Source: Collinsella aerofaciens
GTDB lineage: Bacteria > Actinomycetota > Coriobacteriia > Coriobacteriales > Coriobacteriaceae
NCBI GenBank assembly: GCA_021641225.1
Contig: JAJWXI010000111.1
Span: forward strand, 1-5,124
Reading direction: 5' to 3'
Length of the DNA stretch: 5,124 nt
Position 1 is the stretch's first letter. The number at the start of each line of letters is the position of its first letter. This document shows, one piece after another, positions 1 through 4,030 of the stretch. The notes under the pieces were generated by a model. That model made no database searches. It was not told where the DNA came from and saw nothing but the letters and a program-made list of their open reading frames with translations. The translations under genes and the position numbers were made by a program.

Positions 1-97
1 CATGAGCGCTTTGTATTTTAGCAGCATTAGCTTTGCTGCACATAAGAAGCATGGCGCACCTTGGATTCCCGTCGGCCGCCATGAATATCAACTTCAT
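1..97 (-). CDS. possible N-terminal fragment of an unrecognised protein, cut by the window edge
   Basis: Reading leftwards from an ATG at 97-95, 32 codons stay open to the edge; the peptide begins MKLIFMAADGNPRCAMLLM. A purine-rich AGAGGAG lies about six bases before the ATG (complement of roughly 102-108), a good Shine-Dalgarno position, and this is the main support. I do not recognise the family. The visible part has several methionines and two cysteines and no clear signal peptide. It would be divergent from the abortive-infection gene to the right. Against it, 32 open codons can occur by chance, and the same DNA contains inverted repeats (CATGGCG at 50-56 with CGCCATG at 77-83; GCAGC at 21-25 with GCTGC at 35-39) that could instead belong to a structured RNA or its regulatory region. 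The sequence left of the window would settle it. Confidence 0.35.
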   Translation of the reverse strand, partial: MKLIFMAADGNPRCAMLLMCSKANAAKIQSAH

Positions 98-177
98 CCG
101 AACTCCTCTGATGGATGGTCCGCGCTTTCCAAGCGCTTCCCCCGTCCGCCTCAATCGGGCATACTTCAATCATTGTG

Positions 178-195
178 AAAAGCCCTAGGGCTTTT
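178..195. repeat. perfect 18-bp palindrome
   Basis: AAAAGCCCTAGGGCTTTT is its own reverse complement over all 18 bases. As RNA it could fold into a 7-bp stem with a CUAG loop, with A's before and U's after, which resembles a weak terminator on either strand. As DNA it could be a dimeric repressor's operator. It lies one base before the terminator-like hairpin and 56 bases before the AbiF-like start codon, so it probably takes part in control or structure of that locus. Which role applies cannot be decided from sequence alone. Confidence 0.6.
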
Positions 196-196
196 A

Positions 197-235
197 GCGG
201 CTGCGGGTACCTGTACCTTCAGCCGCATTTTTCTT
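197..235 (+). terminator. intrinsic terminator or attenuator just before the AbiF-like gene
   Basis: GCGGCTG (197-203) pairs perfectly with CAGCCGC (220-226). Inside, GGTA (206-209) pairs with TACC (214-217) around CCTG, giving a longer hairpin interrupted by a CG/TT mismatch. It is followed by ATTTTTCTT, the usual U tract of a rho-independent terminator on the plus strand. No plus-strand gene is visible upstream, so it most likely ends a small RNA. Because the downstream ribosome site (GGAG, 243-246) and ATG (252) follow at once, with no room for a promoter in between, read-through probably also supplies the AbiF-like message, making this an attenuator setting the RNA-to-protein ratio. That last step is inference. 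Confidence 0.7.
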
Positions 236-251
236 ATCTTGTGGAGCCGAT

Positions 252-1181
252 ATGGGAGATTCCGGCATCGCGACAACAAGGGAACGGCCACTCATCGGCG
301 CCGCCCAGCAAGTCCGCCACCTCAAGGACCGAGGGGTCCGCTTCGAGCTGACAGACGAGCGGGAGGCCGAGCGGTTCCTGCGAGAGAGCAACTTCTTCTT
401 CAAGGTGAAGGCGTTCGCGAAGTGCTTCTCCCGCTACACCAACCCCGACTCGGAGCACTTCGGCTCCTACATCAACCTCGACTTCGCCCACCTCGCCGAG
501 CTCACGAGGCTCGACCACCACCTTCGCGAGACAGTCCTCTCCCTCACACTCGACATCGAGCACTACATGAAGGTCGAGCTCAACAAGATGATCATGGACG
601 AGGGAGACGATCCCTACGAGCTCATGGCGTCCTTCTTCAATTCCGAGCGCGAGAGAAAGGTCAGGGTACTCGAGAAGAGGGTCGATCTCGACTCTGTTCG
701 GTCGAAAGCCCCGACGGTCATGGGCCTGTCCGGAGACCTGGCCGCCCAGGACGCCGAGACCGTCATCTCCGCTCTAGCCTCCATTCTGCACCTTGCATCG
801 GATTCGCTCGACGGGATAGACCCCGAGCACACCGAGAGGAGTCTCGCCGGGCTGGGAGGGCCCTCATACACCCGCGGGCTCATCGAGAAGTACGGAGACC
901 CTGGACACATGGCGGTCGAGGAGCTGGGGATCGACCGCGAGCTCGTGTCACTCACTAAGAGAGCGCCCATCGTCCACGACTTCACCGCCCTCGCCCTCTG
1001 CTACATGCACATAGCCAAGAGCGAGAACGCAAGAGGGGACGCCGCCGGGCAGCTCCGAGCCCTGCGCAGACGATTCATGGCGCACAGGGACTACTTCTCC
1101 AAGCAGGGCGAGCTGAAGAACGGCCTGGCCATGCTCAGCGAGGTCATGGACAAGACGGCTGACCGGCTCTCACGGCCATAG
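252..1181 (+). CDS. AbiF-like abortive infection protein (Abi_2 family, HEPN-type)
   Basis: A 309-residue soluble protein of the Abi_2 (AbiD/AbiF) family; members block phage growth by shutting down or killing the infected cell, and they carry a HEPN-type RNase-like domain. Family signs in order: an N-terminal helical region with the Gln/Leu-rich segment around 19-31; the aromatic segment FFFKVKAFAKCF (48-59); the block around 71-92 with YINLDFAHLAELTRLDHHLR; the helix LTLDIEHYMKVEL (98-110); and a C-terminal LRRRFMAHRDYF (271-282). The last contains R273-x4-H278, the arrangement expected for HEPN catalytic residues. The length is normal for the family, so the gene looks intact. GGAG at 243-246, five bases before the ATG, supports this start. 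It stands alone, preceded by a terminated structured leader and followed by decayed sequence. Expression is probably limited by that leader. The residues 141-240 between the helical blocks are less recognisable. AbiD-type rather than AbiF-type assignment remains possible; the family call is firm. Confidence 0.88.
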   Translation: MGDSGIATTRERPLIGAAQQVRHLKDRGVRFELTDEREAERFLRESNFFFKVKAFAKCFSRYTNPDSEHFGSYINLDFAHLAELTRLDHHLRETVLSLTLDIEHYMKVELNKMIMDEGDDPYELMASFFNSERERKVRVLEKRVDLDSVRSKAPTVMGLSGDLAAQDAETVISALASILHLASDSLDGIDPEHTERSLAGLGGPSYTRGLIEKYGDPGHMAVEELGIDRELVSLTKRAPIVHDFTALALCYMHIAKSENARGDAAGQLRALRRRFMAHRDYFSKQGELKNGLAMLSEVMDKTADRLSRP

Positions 1182-1206
1182 CGGACACGTCTCGTAGCAC
1201 CAGAAG

Positions 1207-1395
1207 TCAGCTCTCCGCATCCATCACCGCCCAGCCCACAGGTGCAATACTCGGAATAGATATTAGACAAGAGGGACAGGTGGCCTGATAGTCCCCCGAT
1301 TTTGTCCTGCGCTGCATCGAGGCGGAGGCATATACCGCCTTTCGAGCGCGCGTGACGCCGACGTATAGCAGGCCGATTTCCTCGATAAGCCCGTC
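1207..1395 (-). pseudogene. C-terminal remnant of a UvrD/Rep-type superfamily 1 helicase
   Basis: Read on the minus strand, this stretch encodes DGLIEEIGLLYVGVTRARKA followed by about 40 residues ending at a TGA (1209-1207). The LLYVGVTRARKAVY core is the typical motif VI region of UvrD/PcrA/Rep-like helicases, where the arginines contact ATP, and the following QRRTKSGDYQ...PSCLISIP resembles the short tail after motif VI. Everything upstream (motifs I-V, over 90% of a normal helicase) is missing: beyond 1395 on the same frame the sequence no longer looks like a helicase. No start codon or ribosome site precedes the fragment. It is therefore a relic, probably left by insertion or deletion, and cannot make a working helicase. 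Such helicases occur in DNA repair and also in phage-defence modules, so it may be debris of a defence island; the original role cannot be told. Confidence 0.7.
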
Positions 1396-1540
1396 TGGCG
1401 CTCTGCGCATCGACCCGAAGGCAAAGGGAGCCCAGAAGCTTGACGCTGCCATCAAGGCATGGCAGGACGCACAGGAGAACCTCAAGTCGGGGAAGATGAC
1501 TCGGGACGGTTACGGTCTCCGGCGCGTCTCGTTCAAATGA
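1396..1540 (+). pseudogene. probable C-terminal coding remnant, perhaps of a recombinase
   Basis: From about 1396 to the TGA at 1538-1540 the plus strand reads DPKAKGAQKLDAAIKAWQDA and then QENLKSGKMTRDGY, a highly charged, alanine-rich helical stretch with a natural protein-like composition. The pattern 'AxxNLKSGKMTRxxY' reminds me of the coiled-coil tail of larger proteins such as serine recombinases, where a conserved 'YDxWR' often follows; here the matching codons read YGLRR, which single base changes could produce. The only in-frame start candidate (GTG, 1352) lies inside the opposite-strand helicase relic and has no evident ribosome site. I read it as a broken tail fragment joined to the helicase relic. 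The family suggestion is weak and a short unknown protein is possible. Confidence 0.35.
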
Positions 1541-1719
1541 CCAGAGCGGTTTGGGAAAGCGAATAAGCTCCCTTTCCGCCTGCCACACCCTCGCATATCC
1601 GCCACTCACCGAGCATCGCTGACTGCGGTTTCCCCCATTGCATGGGACGTAAATTTCAAAATTCCGCGCACATCCCGGCGCCAAACCACGTTATGCCCTA
1701 TAGGAGGTGAGGGAAGAGA
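1541..1719 (+). other. gene-free leader of the sigma factor operon
   Basis: No convincing protein or RNA gene is present here. It contains a small inverted repeat CCCAT-TGC-ATGGG (1634-1646), an A/T-rich stretch (1650-1663), the 8-base palindrome CCTATAGG (1697-1704) and the ribosome site of the sigma factor gene. The promoter of the downstream operon must lie here or further left. I see no good housekeeping -35/-10 pair. ECF factors often transcribe their own operon from a GGAAC-like -35 element; GGGACG at 1644-1649 is a weak candidate without a clear partner. Together with the two relics it forms the 538-base gap between intact genes (1182-1719). Confidence 0.4.
1702..1710 (+). promoter_or_regulatory. 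very strong ribosome binding site of the sigma factor gene
   Basis: AGGAGGTGA is fully complementary over nine bases to the usual bacterial anti-Shine-Dalgarno sequence. Nine bases separate it from the ATG at 1720, so it fixes that start over other frames. It overlaps the palindrome CCTATAGG (1697-1704), which could partly occlude it in RNA, although an 8-base palindrome alone makes a poor hairpin. Confidence 0.85.
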
Positions 1720-2256
1720 ATGCAAGGCTTTCCATACGGCAGCAACGGCAGGACGGACGCGCCAGGCCGCGAAAACGACTCTTTGGTGGGGCGCTTCGCA
1801 GAGGAGCACTACGACGAGGTATACCGCTACTGCGCGCGAAGGCTCCCCTCGAAAGAGGATGCCCGAGACGTGACTCAGGAGGTGTTCCTTCGACTCGTGC
1901 GGAGCGATGCGCTATACGCCGAGCATGGAAAGCCCCTCGCGTATCTCTACACCTGCGCGCGCAACGTCTGTGCCGACTTCTACCGAGGCCAAAAACCGGT
2001 TGGCACCTTGGACGAGGACGATGCGCCGGCAATTCCTGACGCGCGGCATGTGGACATGGACGGACGGCTGATCATGGCAGATGCCCTTGCCCGCCTTACG
2101 GAAGAGGAGCGCGAGGTCATCGAGCTGCGCTACGGCCAGGACCTGCCTATGTCCGACATCTCCGCCGTGACGGGGAAGTCGAGGTTCGCCCTCTATCGAA
2201 TCGAGCGGCGCGCGCTCGGCAGGCTCAAGAAACTGATGGGAGAAGGCCATGAATGA
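1720..2256 (+). CDS. ECF-type RNA polymerase sigma factor (sigma-70 family)
   Basis: A 178-residue two-domain sigma factor that would direct RNA polymerase to a small regulon, typical in size for the ECF group. Region 2 covers about 22-92: EEHYDEVYRYCARRL (28-42), DARDVTQEVFLRLVR (47-61), the -10 recognition and core-binding helices, then LAYLYTCARNVCADFYRGQK (73-92), region 2.4. A short acidic linker (98-118, DEDDAP) replaces region 3. Region 4 (about 120-173) has LTEEEREVIELRYGQDLPMSDI and a helix-turn-helix, AVTGKSRFALYRIERRALGR, for -35 recognition. There are no N-terminal extra domains. It heads a four-gene operon and its stop overlaps the next gene by 8 bases, implying translational coupling. 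The overlapping membrane protein is the natural candidate to hold it inactive. The first ~20 residues are poorly conserved in type, but the perfect ribosome site supports the start. Confidence 0.93.
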   Translation: MQGFPYGSNGRTDAPGRENDSLVGRFAEEHYDEVYRYCARRLPSKEDARDVTQEVFLRLVRSDALYAEHGKPLAYLYTCARNVCADFYRGQKPVGTLDEDDAPAIPDARHVDMDGRLIMADALARLTEEEREVIELRYGQDLPMSDISAVTGKSRFALYRIERRALGRLKKLMGEGHE

Positions 2257-3034
2257 CTCGAAGCTAAAGGATGCGCTGAGGAGCTACTACGCCGCTGACG
2301 CGGCATCCCCCGACGCTTCGGCGCGCAAGCGCACCTTGCTGCTCGTGGAAGCAGAGGCGGCTCGCGCCTGCGGAGGCGCGAGGGAGGCGGGTTACATCCC
2401 GCTCTGGCGGTTCGTCGCGAGCCAGGTTCGGTTCGTGCGTCCCTGGGCATGGATGCTCCAGATCGCGCTTCTGGCATGCATGCTCGTTCTCGTCGGTGAG
2501 ATCGGCCCGCACTCGGGAAGCCCCATCGTCGTCATGGCGGCATCGGCCCTCTCGGTTGCCATAGCGGCACCATCGGTATTCAAGAGCTTCGAGACCCGCG
2601 TCTGCGAGATGGAGTACTCATGCCGGTTCAGCTGCGTGCAAGTGCTGGCGAGCAGGCTTTTGCTTTTCGGCCTGGCCGACGTGCTTTGGATTACGCTCGC
2701 CGTTGCGGCAGTGCCAACGCTCGCGGGGATCGACGCGCTTCGCGTACTGCTGTACGCATGCACGCCGTTCTTCTGCTCGTGTGCCACCTGCTTCTATGCG
2801 GCGCGCCGTCTGCCGGGCAACTCGCTCGTCGCCAGCGTCGCTCCCGCGATGTCCGTACTCGCGGCGCTCTGGCTGCTGAGCGCGACGTTCCCCCTCTGGT
2901 ACGAGGGTGCGTCTCTCGCCGTATGGGTCGCGGCGCTCATGGCCTCCATGGCGCTCGCCGCCCTGGAGGCGTCAAGGCTCATGCGCTGCGTCTCGGGCGG
3001 CCTCTCGCCACACCTGTCAAAGGCGGCGCTCTAG
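2249..3034 (+). CDS. six-segment membrane protein, probable anti-sigma factor or sensor
   Basis: A 261-residue protein with a cytoplasm-like N-terminal part (1-60: charged helix LKDALRSYY, then RKRTLLLVEAEAARA) followed by about six hydrophobic segments near 66-83, 91-110, 133-155, 163-184, 194-214 and 221-240, and a short polar tail. It overlaps the sigma gene by 8 bases (2249-2256) and has GGGAG six bases before its ATG, so it is made together with the sigma factor. Known: membrane proteins co-encoded with ECF factors commonly bind and silence them. Here the soluble N-terminal helices are the likely sigma-binding part, which is inference; the classic HxxxCxxC zinc motif is absent. Unusual are the cysteines: C119, C125 and C129 between segments 2 and 3, and C171, C176, C178 and C181 inside segment 4. 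The segment MEYSCRFSCVQVLASRLLLF (121-140) resembles a pattern I associate with uncharacterised membrane proteins beside ABC exporters. An accessory transporter subunit is the alternative. Confidence 0.75.
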   Translation: MNDSKLKDALRSYYAADAASPDASARKRTLLLVEAEAARACGGAREAGYIPLWRFVASQVRFVRPWAWMLQIALLACMLVLVGEIGPHSGSPIVVMAASALSVAIAAPSVFKSFETRVCEMEYSCRFSCVQVLASRLLLFGLADVLWITLAVAAVPTLAGIDALRVLLYACTPFFCSCATCFYAARRLPGNSLVASVAPAMSVLAALWLLSATFPLWYEGASLAVWVAALMASMALAALEASRLMRCVSGGLSPHLSKAAL

Positions 3035-3082
3035 CTCTCCTCCTGCTTATCTGCAACATCGAACGAAGGACAAGGAACGAAC

Positions 3083-4030
3083 ATGGAACTCAGGCTCGAC
3101 AGGCTCACCAAGCAGTTCGGCAGCCATATCGCTGTCGATCGCGTGAGCTTCAGCTTCACGCCCGGCGTCTACGGCCTACTCGGGGCCAACGGCGCGGGCA
3201 AGACCACGCTCATGCGCATGATATGCGACGTCATGAGGCCGACATCGGGAAGCGTGCTGTTCGGGGGCACCCCCATAGACCAGCTTGGCGACGGCTATCG
3301 GGCGCGCCTCGGGTACCTGCCCCAGGACTTCGGCTACTACCCGGATTTCACGGCTTGCGACTTCATGATGTACCTGGCATCGCTCAAGGGGCTCACCGCG
3401 CAGCAGGCGAAAGTGCGCACGCGCGAACTCTTGGGCGTTGTCGGCCTCGCAGAGGCCGCAAAGCGGAAGGTCAAGACCTTCTCCGGCGGCATGAAGCAGC
3501 GGCTCGGCATCGCCCAGGCGGTGCTCAACGACCCGTCCGTCCTCGTGCTCGACGAGCCCACCGCGGGGCTCGACCCCAAGGAGCGCGTCCGCTTCCGCAA
3601 CCTCATATCCTCTCTCGCCCAAGACAAGATCGTCATCCTCTCCACGCACATCGTCTCGGACGTGGAGTACATCGCCGACGAGATTCTCGTGATGCGCGCT
3701 GGCGGCATCATCACGACGGGCACGGTCGAAGAGATTACGGGGGACATCAGGGGATGCGTCTGGGAGTGCGCTGTCGCTCCGAGGGAGGCAGACGCCATGT
3801 CGGCATCGCTCACGGTGGGCAACATCCACTACGCCCAGGACGGCTCTGCCATCGTTCGCGTGGTGGCGCAGCAGCGTCCGCATCCGAGTGCGCGCGCCGT
3901 GGAGCCGACGCTGGAGGACGTCTACCTCTACCTCTTCCAAGAGCAGTCCGGGTGCCTGCCGGTTTCGCAAACGAAAGCGGAAGTGGGGCAGGACGCAATC
4001 GCACGCAGGAAAGGAGCGCACCGTGGGTAG
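3083..4030 (+). CDS. ABC exporter ATP-binding protein
   Basis: A 315-residue cytoplasmic ATPase that powers the membrane partner encoded next. All key elements are present: Walker A GANGAGKTT (34-42), Q-loop Q81 in YLPQDFGYY, signature FSGGMKQ (133-139), Walker B VLVLDEP (153-159) with catalytic E158, D-loop AGLD (161-164) and switch histidine H189 in LSTH. Residues 220-290 form the C-terminal extension common in drug and peptide exporters of the BcrA/CcmA/YxlF type, with the characteristic EPTLEDVYLYLF (274-285). It is a half-transporter ATPase working as a dimer with ABC-2 permeases, so export rather than uptake is expected. AAGGAA at 3072-3077, five bases before the ATG, supports the start. 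A 48-base gap separates it from the membrane protein, with no terminator seen, and its stop overlaps the permease start by 8 bases. The last ~25 residues are polar and look like a non-conserved tail. The substrate is unknown. Confidence 0.95.
   Translation: MELRLDRLTKQFGSHIAVDRVSFSFTPGVYGLLGANGAGKTTLMRMICDVMRPTSGSVLFGGTPIDQLGDGYRARLGYLPQDFGYYPDFTACDFMMYLASLKGLTAQQAKVRTRELLGVVGLAEAAKRKVKTFSGGMKQRLGIAQAVLNDPSVLVLDEPTAGLDPKERVRFRNLISSLAQDKIVILSTHIVSDVEYIADEILVMRAGGIITTGTVEEITGDIRGCVWECAVAPREADAMSASLTVGNIHYAQDGSAIVRVVAQQRPHPSARAVEPTLEDVYLYLFQEQSGCLPVSQTKAEVGQDAIARRKGAHRG
4010..4016 (+). promoter_or_regulatory. ribosome binding site that sets the permease GTG start
   Basis: AAAGGAG lies inside the end of the ATPase gene, six bases before the GTG at 4023. 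The GTG opens a frame beginning MGSLIRYELKKMLSRR, a typical start for ABC-2 permeases (short amphipathic, basic helix before the first membrane segment). This makes GTG rather than the later ATG at codon 12 the likely start. Confidence 0.8.

Larger units (their letters stand above)
98..240 (+). ncRNA. candidate structured small RNA upstream of the AbiF-like gene
   Basis: Seen: this short gene-free stretch contains successive inverted repeats. They are GCGCTT-TCC-AAGCGC (122-136), CCCG (141-144) with CGGG (156-159), the perfect palindrome at 178-195, and GCGGCTG (197-203) with CAGCCGC (220-226) followed by a T-rich tract. The last hairpin looks like an intrinsic terminator, and the protein start lies only 11-12 bases beyond the T tract, so a transcript ending there would be a discrete RNA of about 140 nt. 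Known, from memory: AbiF-family genes are reported to be accompanied by a conserved non-coding RNA that may act as an antitoxin or guide-like partner. Inferred: this element is such an RNA. The 5' end is uncertain; a weak -35-like TTGGAT at 61-66 and AATATC at 84-89 (17-base spacer) would start transcription near 95. I could not match it to a family model. Confidence 0.5.

Noticed and set aside
239..958. Plus-strand frame of 239 codons overlapping the AbiF-like gene
   Set aside because: The product is mainly Arg, Pro, Gly and His and lies one frame away from a gene with clear family motifs.
1634..1646. Inverted repeat CCCAT-TGC-ATGGG as an operator or terminator
   Set aside because: Five-base arms with a three-base loop are common by chance and no T tract follows, so it is only mentioned in the leader description.
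1091..1684. Minus-strand frame of 197 codons over the middle gap
   Set aside because: It overlaps the end of the AbiF-like gene and both relics, shows no domain, and its helicase-overlapping part is in the wrong frame for the helicase motif.
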